A stretch of 64,000 bases of DNA, from NCBI RefSeq assembly GCF_041199995.1, contig NZ_CP165646.1, positions 806,001 through 870,000 of the forward strand, written 5' to 3'. Positions 27,311 through 37,321 of the stretch are shown in pieces. The notes under the pieces are model-generated. The model searched no databases. It was not told the origin of the DNA and worked only from the letters and a program-made list of their open reading frames with translations. The first letter of the stretch is position 1, and each line of letters starts with the position of its first letter. The DNA is from Leptotrichia sp. HSP-342 (GTDB lineage Bacteria; Fusobacteriota; Fusobacteriia; Fusobacteriales; Leptotrichiaceae). Made by a program: the position numbers and the translations under genes.

Positions 27311-28555
27311 ATGAGCTATATAAAAGATGCAGATTTAGAAGTTTATAATGCAATTATGGAAGAGGAAAAAAGGCAAGAGGAAGGAATTGAGTTGATTGCT
27401 TCAGAAAATTTTGTTTCAAAGGCAGTAATGGAAGCGGCTGGGTCTGTGTTTACAAATAAATATGCGGAAGGTTATCCTGGAAAGAGATATTACGGTGGAT
27501 GTTCAAATGCTGATGTTGTAGAAAGTCTTGCTATTGAAAGATTGAAACAAATATTTGGGGCAAAATATGCAAATGTACAGCCACATTCGGGATCTCAGGC
27601 AAATATGGGAGTTTATGTTGGACTGCTTGAAGCTGGAGATAAAATTCTAGGAATGAGCCTTAGTGCTGGTGGACATTTGACACATGGTTATAAAATCAAT
27701 TTTTCAGGAAAAAATTACATTGGATTGGAATATGGTCTAAATCCCGAAACAGAACTGATTGATCATGAAGCAGTCAGAGAAATTGCATTAAGAGAAAAGC
27801 CTAAAATGATAGTTGCAGGAGCAAGTGCTTATTCAAGAATAATTGATTTTAAGAAATTTAGAGAAATTGCTGATGAAATTGGTGCATATTTGATGGTAGA
27901 TATGGCTCATATTGCTGGACTCGTAGCGGCTGGACTTCATCCAAATCCAATAGAATATGCAGATGTAGTAACTTCTACGACTCATAAGACTTTAAGAGGA
28001 CCTCGTGGTGGAATAATTTTGACAAATAACGAAGAAATTGCAAAAAAAATTGATAAAACAATATTCCCTGGAATACAAGGAGGACCGCTAATTCATATAA
28101 TTGCGGCAAAAGCTGTTGCATTTAAAGAGGCACTTAGCCCAGAATACAAAAAATATCAGGAGCAAGTGGCAAAAAATGCTAAAATTTTGTCAGAAGAATT
28201 GGTAAAAGGCGGGCTTAGAATTGTAAGTGGTGGTACTGACAACCATTTAATGCTGGTTGATTTACGTCCAATGGGAGTTACAGGAAAATTAGCCGAAGCA
28301 AAATTAGAAGAGGCTGGGATAACTTGTAATAAAAATGCTATTCCAAACGATCCTGAAAAGCCATTTGTTACAAGTGGAATAAGACTAGGAACACCCGCAA
28401 TTACAGCTCGTGGATTTAAGGAAGAAGAAACAAGACAGGTGGCACAGTTTATATTAACAGTATTAGGAAATATAAATGACAATGAAAAAATTGCCCAAGT
28501 AAAAGAGCAAGTTTTAAAATTAACTGAAAAATTTCCACTTTATAAAGGTAAATAA
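27311..28555 (+). CDS. glyA: Serine hydroxymethyltransferase
   Basis: The 414-residue PLP enzyme interconverts serine and glycine, charging tetrahydrofolate with one-carbon units. Motifs: [24 protein letters not shown] and [12 protein letters not shown] with the PLP Lys; length is normal. AGGAGGAAATTAG precedes the ATG. Glycine made here connects with the glycine-controlled symporter at 8.2 kb, though the riboswitch does not control glyA. Confidence 0.96.
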   Translation: MSYIKDADLEVYNAIMEEEKRQEEGIELIASENFVSKAVMEAAGSVFTNKYAEGYPGKRYYGGCSNADVVESLAIERLKQIFGAKYANVQPHSGSQANMGVYVGLLEAGDKILGMSLSAGGHLTHGYKINFSGKNYIGLEYGLNPETELIDHEAVREIALREKPKMIVAGASAYSRIIDFKKFREIADEIGAYLMVDMAHIAGLVAAGLHPNPIEYADVVTSTTHKTLRGPRGGIILTNNEEIAKKIDKTIFPGIQGGPLIHIIAAKAVAFKEALSPEYKKYQEQVAKNAKILSEELVKGGLRIVSGGTDNHLMLVDLRPMGVTGKLAEAKLEEAGITCNKNAIPNDPEKPFVTSGIRLGTPAITARGFKEEETRQVAQFILTVLGNINDNEKIAQVKEQVLKLTEKFPLYKGK

Positions 28556-28582
28556 TTTAAAGATAAAAAATTAGGAGAAAAT

Positions 28583-29278
28583 GTGAGAAATAATAATAGA
28601 AAAAACGATGAAATGCGTGAAGTAAAAGTAACTAAAAATTATATTGTCCATCCAGAAGGTTCTGTTTTAATCGAATTTGGAAATACAAAGGTTATTTGTA
28701 ATGCAACAATTGAGGAAAAGATTCCAAGATGGCTAAAAGGGACAGGATCAGGATGGATAACTGCTGAATACAGCATGCTTCCAAGAGCAACACATACACG
28801 TATCCAAAGAGAATCAATAAAAGGAAAACTATCTGGAAGAACAATGGAAATCCAGCGGTTAATAGGAAGAGCCTTGAGAGCAGCGATAGATTTGGAAAAA
28901 CTTGGTGAAAGAACTATAATGATAGACTGTGATGTAATTCAGGCAGATGGAGGAACAAGAACAGCTTCAATCACGGGAGCCTATCTTGCTCTAGAATTAG
29001 CAGTTGAAAGACTTATAGATGAAGGAAAATTAAAAGAAATTCCAATAAAATCAAAAGTCGCAGCAATAAGTGTTGGAAAAGTCCGAAATGAAATGCTTCT
29101 TGACTTAGAATATGAAGAAGACTCGAAAGCTGATGTGGATATGAATATTGTAATGAATGACAAAGGTGAGTTTATTGAATTGCAGGGTACAGGAGAAGAA
29201 GCAACTTTTACTCATTCAGAACTATTGAAGTTTATTGAATTGTCTAAAAATGCCTTTGATAAGTTATTTAGTTTATAA
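28583..29278 (+). CDS. rph: Ribonuclease PH
   Basis: RNase PH trims tRNA 3' ends by phosphorolysis. The 231-residue product (GTG start after TAGGAGAAAAT) has [52 protein letters not shown] and [19 protein letters not shown], all family hallmarks. It is slightly shorter than the 240-255 residues usual, with no fused RdgB domain; rdgB is a separate gene at 37.3 kb. It lies 27 bp after glyA. Confidence 0.95.
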   Translation: MRNNNRKNDEMREVKVTKNYIVHPEGSVLIEFGNTKVICNATIEEKIPRWLKGTGSGWITAEYSMLPRATHTRIQRESIKGKLSGRTMEIQRLIGRALRAAIDLEKLGERTIMIDCDVIQADGGTRTASITGAYLALELAVERLIDEGKLKEIPIKSKVAAISVGKVRNEMLLDLEYEEDSKADVDMNIVMNDKGEFIELQGTGEEATFTHSELLKFIELSKNAFDKLFSL

Positions 29279-29314
29279 ATCAAAAAAATTTAAGAAAGGA
29301 TGGTGAAAGAATAG

Positions 29315-29914
29315 ATGAAGAAAAATGGAATGGAAAAATTATTTGATGAATATATGAAAAGAATACAAGACGGTGATACAAAGGCTATGAATGAGATTGG
29401 TCTTATTTTTCAAAATAATTATGACAATGAAAATGCCAAAAAATGGTTTTTGAAGGCTATTGAGGCTGGAGATTATGAATGTGCAAATAATTTGGGATAT
29501 CTTTATGCTAGCCAGCATGATTTTGAGAATGCTGAAAAATATTATTTAATTGCGATTAAAAATAAAGATTATGATGCCTTAAATAATTTAGCAATTTTGT
29601 ATGAGCAGAATGGGAAAAATGAAGAAGCAGAAAAATATTATGTAAAGGCAATCGAAAAAAACTGTGAAGGTGCGCAGGAAAATCTTCTGACATTTTATAA
29701 TTCGACTAAGCAGACGGAAAAAGAAAAGGATATATATTTACAGATGGCTTGGAAAGATGACATCAATGCGATGAATCATCTAGGAATGATTTTTGGAAAT
29801 GAAGGAAATTTTAAGGAATCTGAGAAATGGTTTTTAAAAGCTGCGGCGCTTGGAGATAAGTATGCAAAAAATAATTTAGAAGTATTGAGAAATAACTTGA
29901 AAAAATCAAATTAA
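29315..29914 (+). CDS. Sel1/TPR repeat protein
   Basis: The protein (199 residues) is made of about five helical repeats of roughly 34-36 residues with AKKWFLKAIEAGDYECANNLG, AEKYYLIAIKNKDYDALNNLA and similar lines. It has no signal peptide and is probably a cytosolic scaffold for protein contacts. Such repeat proteins are frequent in this window (43.0 and 48.2 kb). The partner is unknown. It starts at ATG 29315 behind GGTGAAAG. Confidence 0.8.
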   Translation: MKKNGMEKLFDEYMKRIQDGDTKAMNEIGLIFQNNYDNENAKKWFLKAIEAGDYECANNLGYLYASQHDFENAEKYYLIAIKNKDYDALNNLAILYEQNGKNEEAEKYYVKAIEKNCEGAQENLLTFYNSTKQTEKEKDIYLQMAWKDDINAMNHLGMIFGNEGNFKESEKWFLKAAALGDKYAKNNLEVLRNNLKKSN

Positions 29915-29952
29915 TAAAAATAAAAAAGTCTTACTAAGTGAAAAAGAAAAAT

Positions 29953-29981
29953 TTGACTAATTTGATTATATGTGGTAACAT
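29953..29981 (+). promoter_or_regulatory. Promoter of the EIIA gene
   Basis: TTGACT (29953-29958), 17-base spacer, TAACAT (29976-29981). The -10 is the same hexamer as at the symporter promoter. Confidence 0.6.
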
Positions 29982-30029
29982 TAAAATAAGATAATTAAAT
30001 ATAAAATAAATAAATTGGAGGAATTTAGA

Positions 30030-30548
30030 ATGGGATTATTTGATTTATTCAAAAAAGGTAATAAAGGTGAAGAAGTTAAACAGGAATTTGATGGGAAAGT
30101 AATAGCTCCTATTTCAGGAAACTTATTGCCTTTATCAGAAGTACCTGATGAGGTTTTTGCTAAGAAAATGGTGGGAGACGGAGTTGCCATAGAGCCAAAT
30201 GCATCAGGCGTAATGTTGGCACCAGCTTCTGGAAGAATAGAAAAAATCTTCGATACTAACCATGCTTTCAGTATTGTAACACCTGCTGGAATTGAAATTT
30301 TTGTTCATTTTGGAATGGATACAGTTCAACTGGAAGGAAAAGGATTTGAAAGAATCGCTGAAGAGGGAGCAGTAGTAAAAGTAGGAGATCCGTTAATTAA
30401 ATATGATTATGATTTCTTAAAAGCAAATGCAAAATCAATTATTACACCAGTAATTATTTCAAATTATGAAAGCTACAGTGCATTAAATCCAGTTGAATCA
30501 GGAGCAGCAGTAGCTGGAGAAACAACAGTTTTAAATGTTGAGAAATAG
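30030..30548 (+). CDS. crr: PTS glucose-type EIIA component
   Basis: This single-domain EIIA(Glc)-like protein has 172 residues from ATG 30030 (the TTG at 30015 belongs to the ribosome site TTGGAGG). It passes phosphate from HPr to a sugar permease and may act as a carbon-status signal. The two key His are in TNHAFSIVTPAG and IFVHFGMDTV; PISGNLLPLSEVPDEVF and GVMLAPASGRI also match. It stands alone, with no EIIB/EIIC nearby, so it probably serves permeases encoded elsewhere. Confidence 0.93.
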   Translation: MGLFDLFKKGNKGEEVKQEFDGKVIAPISGNLLPLSEVPDEVFAKKMVGDGVAIEPNASGVMLAPASGRIEKIFDTNHAFSIVTPAGIEIFVHFGMDTVQLEGKGFERIAEEGAVVKVGDPLIKYDYDFLKANAKSIITPVIISNYESYSALNPVESGAAVAGETTVLNVEK

Positions 30549-30575
30549 TTTAATTAAAAACAAGCTTTAATAAAT

Positions 30576-30622
30576 AATCTCTATTTAAGTGAACTATATT
30601 TACTTTTTTAGAGATTTTTTTG
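30576..30622 (+). terminator. Terminator after crr
   Basis: AATCTCTA pairs with TAGAGATT, followed by T-rich sequence (30615-30621). The loop is long and A+T-rich. Confidence 0.6.
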
Positions 30623-30642
30623 TAATGTTATTTCCCTTTTTT

Positions 30643-30914
30643 CTAGTCGATACTTTTCACTAGAATAAAGAATATTAATCCTGTTAGTATATTTGAAAAT
30701 AAATTTTCCTTAAGAATTGAGGAAAGAGCAAGATATTGTGAAATCATAAATAAACTAAATCCAATTATGGAATATATGAATTTGTAAAGCTTTATTAGAA
30801 ATTTCAACAACTTTCGAGACGTTTGTAAAATGGCATGGAGATTGGAAGAATCAAAACAATTGTTAAAATAGAAATTAAAAAACAAATGATATTGATATTA
30901 GAAACAATTCCTTG
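30643..30914 (-). pseudogene. Fragment of a multi-spanning membrane protein, frameshifted
   Basis: On the minus strand one frame reads NIICFLISILTIVLILPISM and then FYKRLE before a stop. A second frame continues RKLLKFLIKLYKFIYSIIGF and later ILTGLIFFILVKSID. Together they look like three or four helices of a membrane protein that lost its start to the adjacent IS30 remnant and carries one frameshift. The family is not recognised. Confidence 0.4.
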
Positions 30915-30949
30915 TACGTTTAGAACAATTGCACCAAATTTTTTTATTT

Positions 30950-31801
30950 CTTTTTTATAAGAAGAATCTAAGATAAAAAGGCACAGTTTAAATATTTTCT
31001 TAGTCTTGAGTTTATAAGTATTAAGATCTTTATTAATTCTTCTGTTTCTATCTTTAATATACCGATCTTCTTTGGATAAAATTTTCTTAGAAGACGTTAC
31101 TGTTTTTGTTGCATCCTTTCTGCCACGAGCAACAAGGAGCTGAAAAATAGAAATCTATTCCTATTTTCTCTAATTTTTTTAAGAAAATTTTAATGCTCTT
31201 TTTGGAATATTGACTGTCAGACGCTCTTTTGCTTCCAACTTTATTGCTACATAAAATCGTGTCTTTAATTCCAAAAATGTTGCAAAACAGGCTTTACTTT
31301 CCCCTTTCGATGAAACTACAGAATTCAGTTCCTAATGACTGGAAGTGCTTACTTTAGACGATCTTTCGTCAATTGATTTGCCAATATTAAATTTTCCTCT
31401 TGGTTTTTTAGTCTTTCCTTTTTTCCCTTTTTTTCTCAAAATATCTAAAGAAATATTCAAAAGATTCTTATGCAGCCAATCGTAGATATTTTAAAAGATA
31501 ATTTTCTTTTCAATTCTCTTCTTGCAATTTGTTTTGGTGACCATGTTTTACAAAGTCTAGATTTTATTAAATTTTTTAATTCAGCAGTAATTTTATAGTT
31601 TCTGCCTTTTTTACAGACTTTGTTATCAGCATCTTTCTGAGCTTTCTCAGCAGAATATTCGTTTTTAACTCTCTTAATTTTCCAATAAATAGCAGCTTTA
31701 TTTTTTTCAAGAATCTCAGCAATTCTCGTTATTTTGTAATTTTCTTTTAGCAAAATCTCTAGTTTATTTCTTTCAATTATGGTAAAATGCTTGTGACTCA
31801 T
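30950..31801 (-). pseudogene. IS30 family transposase, degenerate
   Basis: The intact N-terminal part (31801 down to about 31460) reads HFTIIERNKLEILLKENYKI and then an HTH region, and RLCKTWSPKQIARRELK, typical of IS30 transposases. After a frameshift the remainder is recognisable in pieces: KFNIGKSIDERSS, SVVSSKGESKACFATFLELK, DFYFSAPCCSWQKGCN and EELIKILILINSRLRKYLN. These contain the DDE core eroded by stops and frameshifts. The element is dead. Confidence 0.85.
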
Positions 31802-31904
31802 GATATATTTCCTTTCATTAATGTTTTTGTAATTACTAACATTTTAACATAAAATTATCATGAGTTTTATTTTAAATTTGTTGCGTTTTATTATACAATC
31901 TATC

Positions 31905-32121
31905 ATGAAAGGCAAGAGAGTGAGAAAAGTTAAAATTTTATTTTTGGTTGCTAGGAGTACTCGGGTTAAATTGTTGTTTTGCATTAGCAACTACGGGAGC
32001 GATAACTTATTTTGGAAGGACAATGTTGGCATATGGTTATGCTGAAAATCCAAATTTTTGTAATCCGTTTTTAGAAAAGTCTAAAACTCCAGAGCAGATA
32101 AAAAAAGGGGAAAATCTTTAG
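31905..32121 (+). pseudogene. Small single-helix membrane protein gene with a frameshift
   Basis: ATG 31905 starts MKGKRVRKVKILF; after a one-base shift the other frame continues WLLGVLGLNCCFALATTGAI and then FLEKSKTPEQIKKGENL to the TAG at 32119-32121. Joined, this gives about 70 residues with one hydrophobic helix. It lies between IS30 and IS5 remnants. No family is recognised, and no good ribosome site is visible. Confidence 0.35.
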
Positions 32122-32175
32122 TAGACCTAATCGCCAACCTTGAATAAAAAATAATATTGGAGTATACTAATACTA

Positions 32176-32660
32176 GTGACGAAAATGATAAATAATATTA
32201 AAAGAATAAAAAAAATTAAAGAAGAAAACTATCAGAAAATTTTTGGCATTAAAAAAAATACTTTTGATAAAATATTGAAACTTTTGAACGAGGTATACAG
32301 AATTGAGCACTTAAGAGGCGGACATCCGCCAAAACTGTCTGTTTTTGACAGGATTGTAATTATGCTTTTGTATTATCATAACTATAGAACTATGGAAAAC
32401 ATTGCCTTTGAATACGGCGTTGCAAAAAGCACTATCTGTGAGTGTGTTAAATGGGCTGAGAACATACGGATAAAAAGCGAAGAATTTTCATTGCCTAAAA
32501 ATAGGGAGCTTGTCAGAGACACTGAGATAGAAGTTGTACTGGTAATGCGAGATTGAGCGTCCTAAAAAAATAGTCGAAATATTATTCGGGAAAAAAGGCA
32601 CACGATAAAGGTTCAGATAGTGGCAGACGAAAAAGATTTTTTGTGCAATTCATATCGAAT
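32176..32660 (+). pseudogene. IS5 family transposase remnant
   Basis: From ATG 32185 the frame gives FGIKKNTFDKILKLLNEV, GGHPPKLSVFDRIVIMLLYY, RTMENIAFEYGVAKSTICEC and a broken DTEIEVVL, the N-terminal half of an ISL2/IS1031-like IS5 transposase with its HTH. After a frameshift, HTIKVQIVADEKDFLC continues the family. The catalytic C-terminal half is absent, replaced by an IS481-like remnant. Confidence 0.8.
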
Positions 32661-32689
32661 AGGTTTAGTATAAGATATCACGTTAGCAG

Positions 32690-33449
32690 ATAGAGACAGA
32701 TACGATGGCAGAGTCCATTCTCTTTTGTCAAAAAGCAGAAGATTCAAAAACTTTCCAAACCAGCATACGCAGGAAGAAATAGAGCTAGTTATGAAAAAAT
32801 AAAGAAAATTTGGTTACGAAGGACTGGTAGAAGTTTATGTCAAGACCAGAAATACATACGATTCAATGTGCAGGATAACAAGGAAAATGAAGGGCGATGT
32901 CAAGAAAAAATCTAAAAAGCCGCATAAAAGAAAAAAGAAGATTGAACAGGCAAAGTATCCAGGAGAAGGAGTACAGATAGACGTAAAGTATGTTCCAGAA
33001 GAATGCATACAGTTTGGCACACGTGACCAGAAGCACTATCAGATAAAATATATTAAGAAAAAGGGTGTTAAGGATAGCAGATGAGAAAACACCTATCAGA
33101 TCTCAAAATTTCTTGAGAGCTTGGAAAAAGAGGTGGGATCTGATATAAAGAAACTTCAGACAGACAATGGAAAGGGATTTACAAACTCAGAAAGCGAGAA
33201 GAAAACGCTGTTTGAGCTGAAACTGGATGAAAAGGGGATAGAGTATGGGTTCGTCCATATTTACCATGGGAGAATGGGAAAGTGGAAAGAAGCCATAGGC
33301 TTGATAGCAAGTACTACGCAGGCAAGAAATTTAAAAGTAAAGAAGAACTGTTAAGGGCAGTAAGGAAATACAATAGTAGATACAACAACATATCAAGAAA
33401 AGTATTAGGCTTCAGGAGTTGAAATGAAGTGTTAAAAGAGTACAAGTAA
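32690..33449 (+). pseudogene. IS481-like (rve-type DDE) transposase remnant
   Basis: Pieces in several frames line up with one integrase-type transposase: DGRVHSLLSKSRRFKNFPNQ, GYEGLVEVYVKTRN, AKYPGEGVQIDVKYVPEEC (first catalytic Asp), KKLQTDNGKGFTNSESEKK (second Asp), PWENGKVERSHRLDSKYYAG (Glu region, shifted frame), and EELLRAVRKYNSRYNN to NEVLKEYK. There are in-frame stops and at least two frameshifts. The N-terminal HTH is missing at the junction with the IS5 remnant. Confidence 0.8.
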
Positions 33450-33527
33450 AATCAGTAGGTGAAAAGCTACATTAAGAAAGAAACTTTTTTAATATATTTT
33501 TGTAATAAATGTTTGACATCTATACAC

Positions 33528-33563
33528 ATTTGTCATGTAGAACTATCACGACAAATGCATGAA
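33528..33563. repeat. Two facing ISAs1-type ends (palindrome)
   Basis: CATTTGTCATGTAG is followed after two bases by CTATCACGACAAATG, its near-perfect reverse complement. The second half is the left end of the ISAs1 copy (matches the right end at 34686-34705). The first half looks like an end of another copy, so two ends abut here. Confidence 0.55.
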
Positions 33564-34705
33564 AAAAATCTAAAAAAAAGGTATAATATTACTGAGATAT
33601 TTTATGAAAGAAGCGGGTAAAAATGTCGGAAAATAACCAAAATTTAAAAGAATTGTTAATATATATTACTCAAATAGAGGACAAGCGACAGGCTTCAAAA
33701 ATAAAACACAAGTTAAGTGACATTGTTGTGATTACTCTTTTTGGTATACTTGCGAATGTTGAATATCGGGAAGAAATTGAGGAATTTGGGAAACTGTATC
33801 TCAAAGCATTAAAAAGATACTTGGAGCTGTCAAACGGAGTTCCTTCACATGATACTATTCAAAGAGTCATGGCTATAATAGAGCCTGAAGTTACAGAAGT
33901 TCTTTTGACAAAATGGATGGAGTTAAAAATTTCCGGGGAAGATAAAAAAATAAGGAAAAGGGAATGAGATAGAAGCGATATTACGTCTGCTTGATAAAAT
34001 CTCAGTAAAGGAATGTATAGTTACAATAGATGCGATAGGAACCCAGAAAGAAATCATAAAAAAGCTAGGAAAGAAGAAGGGCTATTTCTGTCTCCAGGTA
34101 AAAGGGAACCAGAAGACTTTAAAAGAAGATATAGAAGATTACTTTGCTGACAAGGAATTCAGAGAAAAATTAAAGGAGGAAGGAATGTACAGCAGGAAAA
34201 CAGAAAAGCAAAGGGGTCTACTGGAAACTAGGGAATATTACTATACTGAAGAAACAGAATGGCTTATTAAAAGAAATAAGGAATGGAAGGAAGTAAAAGG
34301 GATAGGTGCATCATTTTAACAACAGAAGAAAATGGAAAAAAGCAGGAACAGAAAAGGTATTACATAACGAATACAGCAGGGGGAGTGGAAGAATTTGTAA
34401 GAGAAGAGGACATTGGGCAATAGAAAGTTATCATTGGATACTGGATATGACATTCAGAGAAGATGCAAATAAGACATTAAACAAAAATGCGGCAAGAAAC
34501 TTAAATATTCTAAGGAAATTAGCAATCTCAATACTGGAAGAACTTCCGTTCAGAAAGAAATTTAGCAGAAGGATAAAGAGATATATCCTATCATTAGATA
34601 TAAGAAGATATTTAAAATTATTTTTTGATATATAGAAATGCTGTTGTTAAAAAAATGAATAAATATAAAGAAATAGTCTAAAATATTCATGCGTTTGTCG
34701 TGTAG
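33543..34705 (+). mobile_element. ISAs1 family insertion sequence, inactive, with terminal inverted repeats
   Basis: The left end CTATCACGACAAATGCATGAA (33543-33563) is the imperfect inverted repeat of the right end TTCATGCGTTTGTCGTGTAG (34686-34705). The broken transposase lies between them. The right end is about 80 bp upstream of recA. I could not find a convincing target duplication. Confidence 0.7.
33623..34635 (+). pseudogene. ISAs1 family transposase, internally deleted and frameshifted
   Basis: The first piece (33623-33967) has MSENNQNLKELLIYITQIED and HKLSDIVVITLFGILANVEY. After RKRE the frame shifts to GNEIEAILRLLDKISVKECI, VTIDAIGTQKEIIKKLGKKK and LQVKGNQKTLKEDI. A third frame carries ERGHWAIESYHWILDMTFRE (note HW..E..HW..D) and AARNLNILRKLAI. 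About 40 residues that hold the first catalytic segment (IDGK...) appear deleted at about 33965. Confidence 0.85.
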
Positions 34706-34740
34706 AAGGATAATTTACTATATAAAAAGAAATCAAATTG

Positions 34741-34749
34741 TGATATAAT
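34741..34749 (+). promoter_or_regulatory. Extended -10 promoter of recA
   Basis: TGATATAAT carries TG-n-TATAAT; the -35 is weak (TATAAA, 17 bases up). No recognisable LexA box is seen. Confidence 0.5.
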
Positions 34750-34787
34750 AATGTTTGGAATATAACAATAAATAAGGAGAGGGTATA

Positions 34788-35909
34788 ATGGCTAGAAAAA
34801 AAGCTGAAGAAAAAGAAAAAGACGATAAAGGGTTAAGCGAAAAGGAGAAAATGCTTGACTTGGCACTAAAGCAGATTCAGAAGGATTATGGTGACGGTGC
34901 TGTAATGAAACTTGGTGAAAATCAGAAAATGAATATAAGGGCTATTTCTACAGGAAGTTTGAATTTGGATATAGCGCTTGGAATTGGTGGGGTGCCAAGA
35001 GGAAGAATTGTTGAGATTTATGGAGCGGAATCTTCAGGGAAAACAACGCTTGCACTTCATATTATTGCGGAAGCTCAGAAGGCTGGAGGAACTGTGGCAT
35101 TTATTGATGCGGAACATGCTTTAGATCCAGTTTATGCAAAGGCTCTTGGAGTAAATATTGATGAACTTTTAATTTCGCAGCCTGATACAGGGGAGCAGGC
35201 ACTTGAAATTTCAGATATGCTTGTAAGAAGTGGAGCAATGGATGTAATTGTTGTCGATTCAGTTGCGGCGCTTGTTCCAAAAGCTGAAATCGAAGGAGAA
35301 ATGGGCGATCAGCAAATGGGACTTCAGGCAAGGCTTATGTCAAAAGCACTTAGAAAATTGACAGGAAGTATTTCAAAATCTGATACAGTTATGATTTTTA
35401 TTAATCAAATAAGGGAAAAAATTGGTGGATTTTCATTTGTTCCGGGAGTGCAGACAACTACTTCAGGAGGACGTGCTTTAAAATTCTTTTCAACTGTGAG
35501 GCTGGAAGTAAAAAGAGTAGGTTCTGTTAAGCAGGGAGATGACGTTATTGGAAGTGAAGTTGTAGTAAAAGTTACGAAAAATAAAGTTGCACCGCCATTT
35601 AAAGAAGCTAAATTTAATGTTATGTATGGAACAGGAATTTCTAAAATTGGGGAAGTACTTGATGCAGCGATTAATCTTGGAATTGCTTCAAAAAGTGGAG
35701 CATGGTTCAGTTACGGCGATGAACGTCTAGGACAGGGACGTGTAAATGTTGAAAATATGCTAAAGGAAAACAAGGAAGTATATGGAAGACTTGAAAAGCA
35801 AGTGCTTGATGCTATTCGTCCAAAACAGGAAACAGAGCAGTTAAAAATAGTAGAAACTGTTGAATCTGAAAATACTGAAAATAAAGAAGCAGAAACAGAT
35901 GAAAATTAA
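34788..35909 (+). CDS. recA: Recombinase A
   Basis: RecA (373 residues) forms filaments on single-stranded DNA for strand exchange and SOS signalling. Walker A is [10 protein letters not shown] (Ala replaces the usual Pro of GPESSGKT). [40 protein letters not shown] and [11 protein letters not shown] are all present, and the tail is acidic. AAGGAGAGGG precedes the ATG. It overlaps the start of recX by 11 bp. Confidence 0.97.
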   Translation: MARKKAEEKEKDDKGLSEKEKMLDLALKQIQKDYGDGAVMKLGENQKMNIRAISTGSLNLDIALGIGGVPRGRIVEIYGAESSGKTTLALHIIAEAQKAGGTVAFIDAEHALDPVYAKALGVNIDELLISQPDTGEQALEISDMLVRSGAMDVIVVDSVAALVPKAEIEGEMGDQQMGLQARLMSKALRKLTGSISKSDTVMIFINQIREKIGGFSFVPGVQTTTSGGRALKFFSTVRLEVKRVGSVKQGDDVIGSEVVVKVTKNKVAPPFKEAKFNVMYGTGISKIGEVLDAAINLGIASKSGAWFSYGDERLGQGRVNVENMLKENKEVYGRLEKQVLDAIRPKQETEQLKIVETVESENTENKEAETDEN

Positions 35910-36507
35910 TAAAATTTATCGTAATAAGATATATCTTGATACTGAGGAAATTATTGATATAAGCCCTCTTATCAGGCAGAAATATGATTTAAAGGTAAAT
36001 GACAATATTGAGAGGTTTTATGATGAGATTTCGTATGAATCCTCTCTTGAAAAAGGTATTTTTCTAATTTCATTAAAAGACAGGACAAAAAAAGAAATAC
36101 GTTTAAAGCTGGAAGAAAAATTTAGAAACAAGTCAGCTATTTTACAGGCAATAGAAAAATTGGAAGAACTAGGGTATCTAAATGACCTAAATTATGCTAT
36201 TTCATATATTGAAGGCAGAACTTACGGGAAAAATCGTATTTCCTACAACCTTTTTCAAAAAGGAATTGATAAAGTCACAGTTGAAAAGGCTTATCTGATT
36301 TTAGATGAGGAAAAAGAAGACAATGTCGATGACACAAAGTTAGAAAAATTGATTGAAAAAAATAGTAAAAAGATTAATATAAATAATAAGAGGGAAGAAA
36401 AAAAAGTAAAGGAAGAACAGAAACTTATACAGTACTTAGCAAGACAAGGTTTTTCCCTTGACAAAATTTTTAAAAAGCTGAAAGAATATAAAGAAAATTA
36501 TGAATAA
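35899..36507 (+). CDS. recX: RecA regulator RecX
   Basis: This 202-residue protein limits RecA filament growth. It has [43 protein letters not shown] and [15 protein letters not shown], the three-helix repeats of RecX. The frame is open further upstream to an ATG at 35860, but ATG 35899 fits the family and gives the common 11 bp recA overlap. Translational coupling with recA is likely. Confidence 0.85.
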   Translation: MKINKIYRNKIYLDTEEIIDISPLIRQKYDLKVNDNIERFYDEISYESSLEKGIFLISLKDRTKKEIRLKLEEKFRNKSAILQAIEKLEELGYLNDLNYAISYIEGRTYGKNRISYNLFQKGIDKVTVEKAYLILDEEKEDNVDDTKLEKLIEKNSKKININNKREEKKVKEEQKLIQYLARQGFSLDKIFKKLKEYKENYE

Positions 36508-36526
36508 CGGTAAAGGAGGAAATCGT

Positions 36527-37273
36527 ATGAGAACGATATTTTACCATCTTGTGTTAGTTGGAACTTTTATTTATGGAAGTTTTGTTCATATATGGTATCT
36601 AATATTCAATAAAGGCGAAAAAAGATATAGATATGTATGCCGAGTAGCCAAAAATTGGGGGAAAAATCTGATTTGGGGAGCTGGAAGCAAAGTAAAAGTT
36701 ATTTACAAAAATGGTAGTGAAGAAGAAATAAAAAAAATAAAAGAAACAAAAGAAGCTGTTATATTAATCTCAAACCATCAGAGTAATGTAGATATTCCTG
36801 CATTATTAGGATATTTGCCACTTGATTTTTCTTTCATTGCAAAAAAGGAAATGAAAAGATGGCCTGCAATTGGACGTTGGATGCGTTCCTTTGACTGTAT
36901 ATTTTTAGATAGAAAAAATGCACGGCAAGGAATGAAGGATATGAAAGATGCGATAAGTAAAATAAAAAAAGGGCATTCTTATGTGATTTTCCCTGAAGGA
37001 AGCAGAAGTGAAGATGGTACAATTGGTGAATTTAAAAAAGGAAGTTTTAAACTTGCAACAGATACAGATGCAAGAATTTTACCAATCACAATTATTGGAA
37101 CTTATGAAGTACAAAGCCGTAAAAGTTTAAAGGTAACACCAAATAAAAATATAAAAATTATTGTGGATAAACCAGTAGATTTAAAATCTATGTCAAGAGA
37201 AGAAAAAAAGGAAGTTCACAACATTGTAAATAAAATTATAAAAGATAATTATACAGAAGAAAAAAATCTTTAG
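36527..37273 (+). CDS. plsC: 1-acyl-sn-glycerol-3-phosphate acyltransferase
   Basis: The 248-residue membrane-associated enzyme adds the second acyl chain to lysophosphatidic acid in phospholipid synthesis. It has one N-terminal helix, the catalytic NHQSNVD (HX4D) and FPEGSRSEDG (substrate binding), then TDTDARILPITI. ATG 36527 has AAAGGAGGAAA at proper spacing. The last codons of recX overlap the untranslated lead (36500-36507). Confidence 0.92.
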   Translation: MRTIFYHLVLVGTFIYGSFVHIWYLIFNKGEKRYRYVCRVAKNWGKNLIWGAGSKVKVIYKNGSEEEIKKIKETKEAVILISNHQSNVDIPALLGYLPLDFSFIAKKEMKRWPAIGRWMRSFDCIFLDRKNARQGMKDMKDAISKIKKGHSYVIFPEGSRSEDGTIGEFKKGSFKLATDTDARILPITIIGTYEVQSRKSLKVTPNKNIKIIVDKPVDLKSMSREEKKEVHNIVNKIIKDNYTEEKNL

Positions 37274-37276
37274 GTG

Positions 37277-37292
37277 GGGGTAAGTATACCCC
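37277..37292 (+). other. Hairpin between plsC and rdgB
   Basis: GGGGTA pairs with TACCCC immediately after the plsC stop. Only four T follow, so it is a weak terminator or an mRNA stability element. Confidence 0.4.
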
Positions 37293-37321
37293 TATTTTGC
37301 GTAAGAAAGGAAAGTGATACA

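Noticed and set aside
28156..28482. Minus-strand open frame of 108 codons
   Set aside because: It is the antisense shadow of glyA, which is clearly coding; the sequence has no family features.
33965..34320. Programmed frameshifting in the ISAs1 transposase
   Set aside because: ISAs1 elements normally use one frame, and a catalytic segment is deleted as well, so decay is the better explanation.
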